Part shown: one piece after another, positions 1 through 7,083 of the stretch
How positions within the stretch are numbered: position 1 is the first letter of the stretch
Layout: each line of letters opens with the position of its first letter
Virus record (IMG/VR): IMGVR_UViG_3300035698_016908
Coordinates: 1 to 32,544 of that record
Strand: one strand, 5' to 3'
DNA length: 32,544 nucleotides
Origin: a virus
Translations under genes and position numbers: made by a program
Notes under the pieces: generated by a model
What the model was told of the DNA's origin: nothing
Databases searched by the model: none
The model's input: only the letters and a program-made list of their open reading frames with translations

Positions 1-63
1 AGTGATTTATTACTTCGCAAGCCTTTTTTTTTAGATGTGAATTTTGTTTTATTGCAATACATT

Positions 64-318
64 TTATCTATTTAATACAGGCCCCCAGTCGCAACAGCCT
101 CTTTTTTTATGATCTTTTTCGATGCGCTTTAACCACAAATTAAGCCTAAACCACGACCAAAGGTAATATTTAGGCGTTATGGTGAGCGCAACTTCGAGTG
201 CCATTCCGATAATCCTGTCCACGTCCCATGGGTCATGGACTTCAAGCATGTCGATAGCCCGTTGATTAACCTCGATCACTTTCGAGATCTCCTTCCAATT
301 GCTGATTATGTTAGTCAT
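64..318 (-). CDS. Hypothetical protein, 84 aa
   Basis: I do not recognise this family. The chosen ATG (318) overlaps the end of the preceding gene by 8 nt, typical of the coupled genes here; an in-frame TTG at 354 would add 12 residues. The protein has a central helical, hydrophobic stretch and a Trp/Arg-rich C-terminal part (YLWSWFRLNLWLKR) that could sit on a membrane or nucleic acid, and ends with a Cys-Cys pair near the terminus. It is the last gene seen in the early operon before the left edge. Coding status is supported by the operon position and overlap only. Confidence 0.6.
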   Translation of the reverse strand: MTNIISNWKEISKVIEVNQRAIDMLEVHDPWDVDRIIGMALEVALTITPKYYLWSWFRLNLWLKRIEKDHKKRGCCDWGPVLNR

Positions 319-640
319 TTTGTTTAGTGTTTTTATTAAATTTACGTTTTGCAAAATACTTTCTCCTCACCTTATAGTACCCCTTATAAATTAGAGCTAT
401 GATCTCGACTGACTCACGAATGACTTTACCAAGCGATTTTGTGCTTAACTCGATGAAGTATGCAACCTTTATTCCGCTGTTTTGGAATGCGTTTAGAGAG
501 TCGGATAACGTCTGAGTATTTCCGCATTTAGAGCATTTCAAAGTTATATCTGAATCGGGCTTTTGTTTTTCTCTCAATTCAATTCTCAGGATATCACCCC
601 CGAAACCTGAATATTTTCGTCTTGGTTTTTTTTCATCCAT
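311..640 (-). CDS. Hypothetical protein with one CxxC knuckle, 109 aa
   Basis: No family recognised. The N-terminus is basic, followed by a single CSKCG knuckle near residues 36-40 that could be half of a zinc site. The C-terminal third is strongly basic (KVRRKYFAKRKF), suggesting nucleic-acid or ribosome contact. It starts one nucleotide after the stop of the deformylase-like gene and overlaps the next gene, so it is part of the same early operon. Function is unknown. Confidence 0.65.
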   Translation of the reverse strand: MDEKKPRRKYSGFGGDILRIELREKQKPDSDITLKCSKCGNTQTLSDSLNAFQNSGIKVAYFIELSTKSLGKVIRESVEIIALIYKGYYKVRRKYFAKRKFNKNTKQND

Positions 641-1141
641 TTATAAATCGTAAATATATATCCCGTTAAAATTATCGATCTCGTGTTGGAATATTGCTGA
701 TACTAATCCCTCAAAATCCTTGGTGTGCTTCTTCATTGACTTATCAAAATATTCTACTTTTAAATTGAAATATCTTCGCACCTTTTTCTTTTGGCGAAAG
801 GGGTACGATAAGCATGTCTCCCCACCCTTAGTAAGATTGTCTTTTTCTATGATTTTCGGGTTGATAAAGACGATATCATTCATATCAACAAAATATCTCA
901 ATGGATTTTCTGAGTTTATTTGAGGTTGCGCCAGAGCCAAACAACTCCGCCCGTGGTATCCGTGCTTATTCATTCGCCTGATAAAAACCTTCATTTTTTC
1001 CACCTCCTCCTCGATATCAGAATAATTTTGTACCGGCTTGGCTTGTTTTCTATGCGGATGCACGATAACCCTAAAACCCCTGTCGACTGGATCAACATGC
1101 TTTTTTTCTCTTGGCGCATCAATTTCGATGTGGTTTTTCAT
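641..1141 (-). CDS. Divergent peptide deformylase-like protein, 166 aa
   Basis: Peptide deformylases remove the formyl group from nascent N-terminal methionine using a metal held by one Cys and two His. The three family motifs are seen in order: LALAQPQIN (residues 68-76, matching the GxGLAAPQ motif with Gln74), GETCLSYP (107-114, matching EGCLS with Cys110), and HEIDNFNG (153-160, matching HExDHxxG). The length matches the family. The odd point is the third motif: the second metal-binding His is Asn157 (codon AAT), so the canonical metal site is incomplete. Deformylases are known in cyanophages and vibriophages. This copy could be inactive, use another ligand, or have a new role. It sits in the early operon between zinc-ribbon proteins. 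Confidence 0.75.
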   Translation of the reverse strand: MKNHIEIDAPREKKHVDPVDRGFRVIVHPHRKQAKPVQNYSDIEEEVEKMKVFIRRMNKHGYHGRSCLALAQPQINSENPLRYFVDMNDIVFINPKIIEKDNLTKGGETCLSYPFRQKKKVRRYFNLKVEYFDKSMKKHTKDFEGLVSAIFQHEIDNFNGIYIYDL

Positions 1142-1163
1142 TTGATTTTGATTAGTGCGGGTA

Positions 1164-1181
1164 GGCCGGACTAGGCCGGCC
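1164..1181 (-). other. GC-rich hairpin in the leader of the deformylase-like gene
   Basis: GGCCGG (1164-1169) and CCGGCC (1176-1181) form a six-pair stem with a six-base loop, in the 80-nt gap between the zinc-ribbon gene and the deformylase-like gene. No T-run follows on the minus strand, so it is not a standard terminator. It could attenuate or protect the downstream message. Confidence 0.45.
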
Positions 1182-1221
1182 CAAATTCTCGCCCGCTGTA
1201 TCCTCGTCAGATGATACTTGT

Positions 1222-1479
1222 TTATTGTACCGTTATTTCGAGCGAATCGTCAATTTTTTTGCCCTCATGCAAATCAGAAAGCCGTTTTCTTACATCTTCC
1301 GGGGTGGCAGTTGCTTTACACTCATTACAAATATGAACAAGCCTATGGCTGGTTTTTTTCCGGCCTCTTTCATCAATCTTCACCTCAGTTTTATTGAATT
1401 TTCCGAATTTTTTTGCGTTTGAATTTCCACAATCGCATGATAGGAAAAACATATCGCCGGTACGTTGTACTTTAATCAT
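1222..1479 (-). CDS. Small zinc-ribbon protein, 85 aa
   Basis: Two cysteine pairs, CDCG near residues 15-18 and CNEC near 51-54, are spaced as in a four-Cys zinc ribbon, with a basic linker (DERGRKK) between them. Such small ribbons in phages usually bind DNA, RNA or RNA polymerase, but no specific family is recognised. The C-terminus is acidic and helical. It lies just downstream of the HNH/NinG-like gene in the early operon, with an 80-nt gap containing a hairpin before the next gene. Confidence 0.7.
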   Translation of the reverse strand: MIKVQRTGDMFFLSCDCGNSNAKKFGKFNKTEVKIDERGRKKTSHRLVHICNECKATATPEDVRKRLSDLHEGKKIDDSLEITVQ

Positions 1480-1489
1480 GGTTCAAATA

Positions 1490-1855
1490 TTAAATTAATT
1501 TTAGCTGTTCTTTCAAGTCATTGTAGATGGATTCAATATCGCTTGGCAATAACTTCAAGACCGAGTTTGAGATTAGGTTTAGTGCATTGTATCTTTTGCG
1601 CCCCATGATCCTCATAAATATTGCTTTCTTTTTCTCCGGATGAGTGTCTATGAAGTCATGGCACGATCTACATCCACCGAATAAAGCACAAGGATTCCAA
1701 CGTGTAGATAGGTTACCGCGTCCAAAGACGTGCATCGGGTCATCTGTTATGCCAGTACAACCTTCGAGCTTTAAACGGCAATATGGATCACGAGTTGTAA
1801 TGATCGATGCCGTAATCCTGTCACATCTATCGATAATTGGTTTTAGCTTATTCAT
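1490..1855 (-). CDS. HNH/NinG-like nuclease, 121 aa
   Basis: The pattern matches small phage NinG/HNH proteins, which act on branched or duplex DNA during recombination or packaging. Visible residues are Cys26 and Cys33, then MHVFGRGNLSTRWNP (residues 41-55), where the His plus the Thr-Arg-Trp-Asn-Pro block is typical of the fold, and then CRSCHDF (62-68) with the second Cys pair and a His. The family often has an Asn after WNP; here Cys-Ala follow, so the active site is not a perfect match. The ATG overlaps the upstream small membrane gene by 8 nt. The neighbouring NinB-like gene supports a recombination role. Confidence 0.7.
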   Translation of the reverse strand: MNKLKPIIDRCDRITASIITTRDPYCRLKLEGCTGITDDPMHVFGRGNLSTRWNPCALFGGCRSCHDFIDTHPEKKKAIFMRIMGRKRYNALNLISNSVLKLLPSDIESIYNDLKEQLKLI

Positions 1856-2000
1856 TGATTATTTCAATGTTATTGGCGAAATATACCGCGATATCGACCA
1901 ATGCAACGAGCATCAAAACGTTAGCGCTGAAATGTACAATCACACCCCAAACTATAGCAATAAGCATTAATTGGAGGCGTTTTTTAAATTTAAATTTCAT
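1848..2000 (-). CDS. Small membrane protein, 50 aa
   Basis: The reading frame begins MKFKFKKRLQ and has two hydrophobic segments (about residues 11-23 and 27-41) separated by a short polar stretch, so it probably makes one or two membrane passes. The stop lies inside the next gene's start (8-nt overlap), which supports a real, coupled gene. No family recognised. The basic N-terminus suggests it faces the cytoplasm. Confidence 0.55.
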   Translation of the reverse strand: MKFKFKKRLQLMLIAIVWGVIVHFSANVLMLVALVDIAVYFANNIEIINE

Positions 2001-2020
2001 AGTGAAAAATTAAAAAATAA

Positions 2021-2437
2021 TTAAAGTTCAAAATCGTATCCTACCTGATTCGGTAGGCTGATAAAAATGCCGTGATCGGCACTAAAATGTTTACGGATGT
2101 CTCTCATGAAATCCTCAAATTCAATCGTACTAAAGCTCTCTATGCTCGGCGGGAATGGTAGCTCCTGCGTCACCCCGCGCTTAACTATAAGGATGTACTG
2201 CTTAACTGCTATGTGCATTTCGTCCTTAGTATGCCCATTAAAATGCTCCATCAATTTCGGCAAAACATATCCGAAGTAATACCCCAATTGTGGAATTGAT
2301 TTATCACGGCGCTGAAAAAACTTTTTATCAGATCGGACAATTTCTTTTCCCTCAAATTTTTGAATGTGTTGATCCCACATTAAAGGATTTTCAGGTGCAA
2401 ACCTTCCCTCTATGATTTTTCCCTTGAATTTGTCCAT
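2021..2437 (-). CDS. NinB-like phage recombination protein, 138 aa
   Basis: The central part (about residues 48-75: SIPQLGYYFGYVLPKLMEHF followed by TKDEMH) and the later SFSTIEFEDFMRDIRKHF block resemble the NinB/Orf-type family common beside phage recombination genes. Lambda Orf/NinB binds single-stranded DNA and helps load recombination factors. The match is by motif pattern only. The start at 2437 shares one base with the upstream stop (TAATG), an arrangement also seen at 12435; an in-frame ATG at 2443 is possible. It lies between a winged-helix gene and a small membrane gene in the early operon. Confidence 0.6.
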   Translation of the reverse strand: MDKFKGKIIEGRFAPENPLMWDQHIQKFEGKEIVRSDKKFFQRRDKSIPQLGYYFGYVLPKLMEHFNGHTKDEMHIAVKQYILIVKRGVTQELPFPPSIESFSTIEFEDFMRDIRKHFSADHGIFISLPNQVGYDFEL

Positions 2438-2739
2438 TAACATAGAGTTAGATTTTTTTCTTTTTCCTCGCTTATTTCCTTATCTACTTCATTGGCGGAT
2501 TTGCCCGATTCCAAATTGGGCGCCTTTGATTTAAATGGAATCATCCGGTATCGGTAGGTTGGGCCTCCGTTCTCTCTTTTAGATTCTATGCTCCATTTTT
2601 TAATAAACTCTCCTTCCCGCTTGAGTTCATTTATACGATTCCGATAACTTAGACCAAGGTGGACAAAGTGACTACAACCGTGCCAAAGTCCATCTGATAA
2701 AATTGAAAGTATTCGCCCCTTCATTGTAAGATTTACCAT
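2437..2739 (-). CDS. Winged-helix DNA-binding protein, 100 aa
   Basis: Residues 5-50 (MKGRILSILSDGLWHGCSHF, then YRNRINELKREG) have the pattern of a small phage winged helix: a first helix beginning with KGRIL, a turn with a Trp, a recognition helix of the RINELKREG type, then a beta wing containing YRYRM near residue 63. The C-terminal third is charged and probably disordered. It may be a replication or transcription accessory protein. It overlaps the upstream gene by 7 nt and the NinB-like gene by 3 nt. Confidence 0.65.
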   Translation of the reverse strand: MVNLTMKGRILSILSDGLWHGCSHFVHLGLSYRNRINELKREGEFIKKWSIESKRENGGPTYRYRMIPFKSKAPNLESGKSANEVDKEISEEKEKNLTLC

Positions 2740-3053
2740 TTGTTTGTAAAATTAATTTTAAAAGTTTGTCCGATTCCACTCCGGTAATATTCTACATCAG
2801 TTTTGCATCTTCCGCTCCTCAGGGTGGTGAACAATCCATTGGCCCCGGCAAAAATTAATAACAAGTATTCCCCTTTATCTGGTAATTTGTAGTTACCACC
2901 GCCAGCGCTACCATTATCATAAAGCGTATCATGGAAAATAAAATGTTTTGATAAATCCTCCAAATTTACATCAAGCACGTCGAGGAGTTTTGCTTCCATG
3001 CTTCCGAGTACGTTTAATTTCCAATATTTTTTTTGAAAGGTAATTTTTCTCAT
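2733..3053 (-). CDS. Hypothetical protein, 106 aa
   Basis: No family recognised. The composition suggests a small mixed alpha/beta domain: a beta-rich N-terminus (KITFQKKYWKLNVL), a helical middle, and a Gly-rich loop (GSAGGGNYKLP) followed by hydrophobic strands (EYLLLIFAG). It contains one Cys. Overlap with the downstream winged-helix gene and a 9-nt gap to the upstream gene support coding. Confidence 0.6.
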   Translation of the reverse strand: MRKITFQKKYWKLNVLGSMEAKLLDVLDVNLEDLSKHFIFHDTLYDNGSAGGGNYKLPDKGEYLLLIFAGANGLFTTLRSGRCKTDVEYYRSGIGQTFKINFTNKW

Positions 3054-3062
3054 AATTGTATT

Positions 3063-3272
3063 TTAAAATGGTAGATTATCTAATTCTTCGTCAGTTAACT
3101 CAGTTAACTCGGGTAGTTCTTCCACTGCTGTAATAGTTTCTCTATATGGCACTTGTACCTCCTTCCATTCTAATTTTTCATCAGATCTTGCCATTGTTCT
3201 AAATAACCTGCCGTCCTCTGTTAATCCATATAAAATTTCTGAATTTGTTGCAATTTGTATAAATTTTTCCAT
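3063..3272 (-). CDS. Small protein ending in an SSB-like acidic tip, 69 aa
   Basis: I chose the ATG at 3272, 14 nt after the upstream stop; a GTG at 3320 would overlap the nuclease-motor gene. The body is short and beta-like (SEILYGLTEDGRLFRT), not an OB fold. The last residues, TDEELDNLPF, resemble the acidic C-terminal tip of bacterial SSB (consensus DDDIPF), the peptide that recruits RecO, PriA, RecG, exonuclease I and others. Placed directly behind a nuclease-translocase and RecT-like pair, it may borrow host SSB-partner proteins. The tip match is seen; the role is inference. Confidence 0.6.
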   Translation of the reverse strand: MEKFIQIATNSEILYGLTEDGRLFRTMARSDEKLEWKEVQVPYRETITAVEELPELTELTDEELDNLPF

Positions 3273-3285
3273 TTTAAATTTGTTA

Positions 3286-5442
3286 TTAGTACATAAAACA
3301 TTGAATCCTAGCCGGTTCACGCATCTCCGGCGATCTAAATAGCGCGTCTCCTTTTCCGCTTAATTTCTCGGCCCCCTCCTCGTCTAACATAACCTTGGAG
3401 TCAGCACCGGAGGCAACCAATAGGCATAAGCGAGTTGAAAAGTTAGCTTTGGCATCACCGGTCATCACCTTCACGCTCCAACGCTGAGAGGAAAGCACAA
3501 TATGAATTCCTGCGGATCGAGCCTTTTGAGCGAGCAATAGTATGTTTTGCTCCAAGGTTTTAAAGTTCTCATCCTTTACAATTTTTGTCCTAAATTCTGG
3601 TATTTTATAATCTTCCCCACGAGCCATATACGGATCATAATCTTTATTCGGGCCGATAATCTCCTCGGTTTTTCTTATTTTTGTCTGACGAGTAAGGCAG
3701 TCACTCGCCTCGTCGAATATTATCAATTGCTTTGCCCCTGTACCGTTGGCCCCGCTTGCTTTATAAATTGCATCCATTTCCTCCACCTTTTTCTCAATAA
3801 AATCCTCGATTTTCCCTTGGTCGCTTACTACTTTAGCCCGCCCCTTGTACTCACCAAATTCAAATTTTGGATCGATGATTGACACCTGTACGCCCTTAAC
3901 TATAGCCGATTCAATGATCGTTTTAAGTGCGACGGACTTTCCGGAACCAGTTGCACCGGCAACAAGTAAATGCGGAGTGGATGGATTACCCATTTCCCAA
4001 AGTATAGGATTGTCGAAATTATCTCGGCCGATCGGTATTGAGTAATCACCTTTTTTAATCTCACTATTTCCGATCGTTAGAAATTTGCGCTTTTCCTTGT
4101 TTACTTCGATAGATAGGTAGGAGACGCCTTTATACGTTACGAGGTTTTTTGATATCCTCACGTCGGCGACTCCTACCGCGTTCGCAATGTCCATCTTGTA
4201 GCCTGCAATTGCGCTCATTTTAACGCCGGCCCCGATTTCTAATAAGTAGGTATCGCATGAGTAACCTCTGACCCTGTGGGCCACGCTACAAAGTACACCG
4301 AAACAAGAGAGGCGATGCTCGATCTTTTCGGCCGTTGACATATTTTCCATATCTTTAGAGTTAGATGATACAAAGCCACGTTGCTCTTTAAAAGCTCGGA
4401 TGACTGATTTCGGAACATTGGATATTTTAGAGCGCCGGATATCCGATCGACGCTTTTGTAGTATTTTTCTCGCGTTTGGTGTGAGGTTTGGGAATCCGTC
4501 TAATCCTTCGACCCGGGTCTTTACCCAAAAGTCGATCATCTCCTCTCCGTCGGTAAAATAATCGTTCGGATTCATTAGGTAAATATAGTCCGGATTCTGT
4601 ACGGCACTCAGCATCCTCCACACTCCTTCGAACAAGATCGCTTCGTACATCTCTTTCGTTTTGCTGATATCGATATCCACGCGCTTAATCTGGCGCTCTT
4701 TGTTCATGTTTTTAGTATATTTGTTCTCGTAATAGTAAAAGAACTTAACGCCCTCCTTGGCTTTTGGGTATTTCTTGATTAGGCTAGCCCACTCAGGACG
4801 CTCTATCATTGCCTTGGCCCCTGCTCCGTAAGCGGTGGACTGCAAGGATAGCCTTAGGGCAATCTCGCCCTTTTTCGTGTACATTTTTTTAGATTTGTGA
4901 TCCAATATACATAAATAACCGTCCTTATTAATAAAGACAATATCCGCGATCATTTTAATAGGGAGCGGAATATCTTGGCCATCGATCTCAATAAATTCGT
5001 GGATCGGCTTTTCGATCATTATAATTTCCTTGATTTCGTCCAGATAGCAATCCTTTTCTTGCATAAAATTCGTAACGGCAACGGCAAGGTACTTAAATGC
5101 CTCCGCTTTTTGTTGCTCAATCGTTTTTTTCTCGGTGGCCTTATATCTGTCGGCCCCAATCATTTCTAGCTCCTCCTTGGCGCATTGCATCATGATATCG
5201 TAATCGGCGATCTCTCCATCCTTATAAAGCTGAAAAAAGAACATGAGAGTCTTGTGGTACGCACTCCCAATAATCGCGGAGATCCCCATGTGTTTATCTC
5301 GGACTCGATAGATGTAATCTTTTTCAAAGGCTTTTTCGTTCCGTATAAATGAGGAGACGGCGCTGACTGACCAATGCTCTATCAAGTAGTTAGAGAAAAG
5401 CTCATCTAATTCGTCCGGTGATAATTTGGCAAATTGATTCAT
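3286..5442 (-). CDS. PD-(D/E)XK (RecB/Cas4-like) nuclease fused to FtsK-type DNA translocase, 718 aa
   Basis: Residues 1-300 look like a RecB/Cas4-type nuclease: GSAYHK (59-64), Asp167 in MIADIVF, the core DHK at 181-183, and QxxxY at 201-205. Residues 375-718 follow FtsK/SpoIIIE: a beta-domain segment (LEIGAGVKMSAI), Walker A GATGSGKS (496-503), Walker B LIIFDEAS (573-580), SSQRWSVKVMTGDAKANFSTR (651-671), and MLDEEGAEKLSGKGDALF (685-702), which matches the end of the motor. No membrane domain or KOPS-reading winged helix is present. The family logic predicts a hexameric pump that moves duplex DNA and cuts or resects it. It has its own promoter and lies directly downstream of the RecT-like unit. 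I know of no standard phage family with this order. Confidence 0.88.
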   Translation of the reverse strand: MNQFAKLSPDELDELFSNYLIEHWSVSAVSSFIRNEKAFEKDYIYRVRDKHMGISAIIGSAYHKTLMFFFQLYKDGEIADYDIMMQCAKEELEMIGADRYKATEKKTIEQQKAEAFKYLAVAVTNFMQEKDCYLDEIKEIIMIEKPIHEFIEIDGQDIPLPIKMIADIVFINKDGYLCILDHKSKKMYTKKGEIALRLSLQSTAYGAGAKAMIERPEWASLIKKYPKAKEGVKFFYYYENKYTKNMNKERQIKRVDIDISKTKEMYEAILFEGVWRMLSAVQNPDYIYLMNPNDYFTDGEEMIDFWVKTRVEGLDGFPNLTPNARKILQKRRSDIRRSKISNVPKSVIRAFKEQRGFVSSNSKDMENMSTAEKIEHRLSCFGVLCSVAHRVRGYSCDTYLLEIGAGVKMSAIAGYKMDIANAVGVADVRISKNLVTYKGVSYLSIEVNKEKRKFLTIGNSEIKKGDYSIPIGRDNFDNPILWEMGNPSTPHLLVAGATGSGKSVALKTIIESAIVKGVQVSIIDPKFEFGEYKGRAKVVSDQGKIEDFIEKKVEEMDAIYKASGANGTGAKQLIIFDEASDCLTRQTKIRKTEEIIGPNKDYDPYMARGEDYKIPEFRTKIVKDENFKTLEQNILLLAQKARSAGIHIVLSSQRWSVKVMTGDAKANFSTRLCLLVASGADSKVMLDEEGAEKLSGKGDALFRSPEMREPARIQCFMY

Positions 5443-5444
5443 GT

Positions 5445-5452
5445 TGACGAGG
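5445..5452 (-). promoter_or_regulatory. Leader octamer CCTCGTCA, copy 1
   Basis: On the minus strand CCTCGTCA lies 2 nt before the ATG of the nuclease-motor gene. The same octamer precedes the first gene of the two other early units (6964-6971, 7564-7571). It takes the place of a Shine-Dalgarno sequence, which is absent. Confidence 0.55.
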
Positions 5453-5463
5453 TTACATAAAAA

Positions 5464-5492
5464 ATACTAGCGGAAAGTCTGTACATTGTCAA
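5464..5492 (-). promoter_or_regulatory. Early promoter copy 1 (TTGACA-N17-TAGTAT)
   Basis: The -35 box TTGACA lies at 5487-5492, the spacer is 17 bp, and the -10 box TAGTAT is at 5464-5469. Transcription would start near 5457, giving a leader of about 15 nt for the nuclease-motor gene. The -35 overlaps the stop codon of the upstream gene. Confidence 0.75.
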
Positions 5493-5498
5493 GACTTT
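5474..5498. repeat. Operator-like dyad AAAGTCT-N11-AGACTTT, copy 1
   Basis: Perfect 7-bp arms (5474-5480, 5492-5498) flank the -35 and upstream spacer of the early promoter. The 11-bp centre, GTACATTGTCA, is shared with the other copies. A dimeric regulator bound here would block or contact RNA polymerase. Confidence 0.65.
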
Positions 5499-5893
5499 AT
5501 TTTTCTGATTTTAAATCCTGAAATACAAATCATCCGAACACGATCAGAAATTTCGATTTGTTCATCGGACTTGATTAGTCTTATTTTGAATTTAGTCATT
5601 TTTTCATTTAATTTTTCTAAACAATCTTTAAAGAGTAAGTCGCATAAATCATATATTTCAACCCCTCCCATTGAATCAAGGCAATCAATCACGCAATTTA
5701 CGGTGTACATTTCTTTACCGCACAAGAAATCTATCATATGGCCTATTGTGACTGATCTATAGGCTGATTTCCATGTTTCCTTAGTTGTATCTGATAAAGA
5801 TGGTAGAACATTCGGGCAAAGTCTGAATTTTTGTGCATCGTTTAACATTGACCATTGAAAGTTGCTGATATGTTGTCTAACAAATTTAGTCAT
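5489..5893 (-). CDS. Hypothetical protein, 134 aa
   Basis: No family recognised. It is Cys-rich (about seven Cys) without clear CxxC pairs, with a helical N-terminal half (FVRQHISNFQWSMLNDAQKF) and a C-terminal half rich in Lys, Ile and Asp. The start overlaps the RecT-like gene by 8 nt, so the two are probably co-translated; its product may be an accessory to annealing or resection. The stop falls inside the -35 of the next promoter. Confidence 0.7.
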   Translation of the reverse strand: MTKFVRQHISNFQWSMLNDAQKFRLCPNVLPSLSDTTKETWKSAYRSVTIGHMIDFLCGKEMYTVNCVIDCLDSMGGVEIYDLCDLLFKDCLEKLNEKMTKFKIRLIKSDEQIEISDRVRMICISGFKIRKIKS

Positions 5894-6962
5894 TAGATTT
5901 TTTGTTATTTCTTAATTGTTGTTTTTTGTCATTCACTGCGTCGATATTAGCATCGACCCCGGTCGCCATCTCCGGCGTGATCTCCTCGGCGCAATAATTA
6001 CACGGGCCAAGTATCTCAGGAATCTCCTGACGAGCGATGCGGGAGAGTCCAAAATATCGCATTTTAGACCTTCTATCAATTTTCATGGCATTACCGCTCA
6101 CTGTCTCGGCTTCGGCCAAGGTTACTTTGTATTCATAAGACTCTTGGTCTGGATCATTCAACTTTGTCACCGTAACCGTGACCCTATCCTCTTCGTAACC
6201 GGCTGGCTTTTGCACGTCAACCCCCGATAGTTTTTTTAAGTCACTCGCACTTTTTCCGCGTGTGCTTTTATAATCAAAATTACTAATTTCGTCAGTGTAT
6301 TTTATGCTATAACCGAATTTTCTAAACCTTTTTGCAAGCCCCTTACCCCATGGGGCAACTTGGCCGTACAGAATAACGAGATCACTCATTGCCTCCATTG
6401 GGCGGAGGCCCATCTCGCGACCGGCTTGCATTTTGACAAACACTTGCTCGACATTCCTACAGTCGGCCGTGAAACCTCCGGACTTAAAGAACTGCTCGGC
6501 CATCTTGTGCATAGAGTTAACAAGACCACCTTGCAAATCATAATCCATCGGTTGCTTTGGTATAAAAGCAAACGGATCTTTTATAATCGCCGGCGCCTGT
6601 GGTGTTTCTACTATCTCCGCCTCTGCCGGCTTTTCCGGTGGCGTTACGATCTCGGATTTTACCGGATCCTCAGATGTTGTTGCCTCGATACAGTTCGGAC
6701 AAAGTCCATCTTTAAAAGTTTCCTTTGGCATATCGGGGCCGGAAATGGCGCCGTCACGCTTGCAAGTAATCTCCTCGACCGGCTCCGCATCGTGGAAATT
6801 TTTGCAAACACAACAAACATCCAACTGATCGGTTACGCCGTCAGGCGTCTTGTTGGATATTGTTTCAATTGCCGTGTCCTTTTTACAGGTTTTGCACTTA
6901 TATAATTGTTCCGGTTTTTCCGGAGTTGTTTCCGCAGGATGCGGAGCGTTTTTTTCATCCAT
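5886..6962 (-). CDS. RecT-like single-strand annealing protein with N-terminal zinc ribbons, 358 aa
   Basis: The core (about residues 146-330) matches the RecT superfamily: QVFVKMQAGREMGLRPMEAM (173-192) corresponds to the family's KIQAGRELGLxPMxAM, followed by VILYGQVAPWGKGLA, a charged middle, and KMRYFGLSRIARQEIPE before the end. RecT proteins coat single-stranded DNA and anneal it to complementary strands. The N-terminal 95 residues are an unusual addition with cysteines at 23/26, 50/53, 67 and 88/91, probably one or two zinc ribbons, then a Pro/Glu linker (95-140). Another pair lies at 321/324. The nuclease partner is probably the fused nuclease-motor encoded next. A promoter copy lies about 80 nt upstream. 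Confidence 0.8.
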   Translation of the reverse strand: MDEKNAPHPAETTPEKPEQLYKCKTCKKDTAIETISNKTPDGVTDQLDVCCVCKNFHDAEPVEEITCKRDGAISGPDMPKETFKDGLCPNCIEATTSEDPVKSEIVTPPEKPAEAEIVETPQAPAIIKDPFAFIPKQPMDYDLQGGLVNSMHKMAEQFFKSGGFTADCRNVEQVFVKMQAGREMGLRPMEAMSDLVILYGQVAPWGKGLAKRFRKFGYSIKYTDEISNFDYKSTRGKSASDLKKLSGVDVQKPAGYEEDRVTVTVTKLNDPDQESYEYKVTLAEAETVSGNAMKIDRRSKMRYFGLSRIARQEIPEILGPCNYCAEEITPEMATGVDANIDAVNDKKQQLRNNKKSND

Positions 6963-6963
6963 T

Positions 6964-6971
6964 TGACGAGG
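6964..6971 (-). promoter_or_regulatory. Leader octamer CCTCGTCA, copy 2
   Basis: The octamer lies 1 nt before the ATG of the RecT-like gene, at the end of a leader of about 78 nt. No Shine-Dalgarno sequence is seen. Confidence 0.55.
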
Positions 6972-7047
6972 ATTAAAATGTAAAATTAGATCTGAGACTG
7001 TCCGTAGCGTATTGTTTTATTACTGCCCGCGCCTCTGATCTGTTTTC

Positions 7048-7076
7048 AATGTATATGAAAGTCTGTACGTTGTCAA
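7048..7076 (-). promoter_or_regulatory. Early promoter copy 2 (TTGACA-N17-TACATT)
   Basis: TTGACA at 7071-7076, a 17-bp spacer and TACATT at 7048-7053 place a start near 7041, upstream of the RecT-like gene. The sequence from the -35 into the spacer is nearly identical to copy 1. Confidence 0.7.
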
Positions 7077-7082
7077 GACTTT
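7058..7082. repeat. Operator-like dyad AAAGTCT-N11-AGACTTT, copy 2
   Basis: Perfect arms at 7058-7064 and 7076-7082 with an 11-bp centre that differs from copy 1 at one base (GTACGTTGTCA). It covers the -35 of the promoter. Confidence 0.65.
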
Positions 7083-7083
7083 T

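Noticed and set aside
1203-1340. CCTCGTCAGATG on the plus strand followed by an open frame.
   Set aside because: Antisense to a well-supported zinc-ribbon gene. One chance copy of an octamer is expected in a window of this size on two strands.
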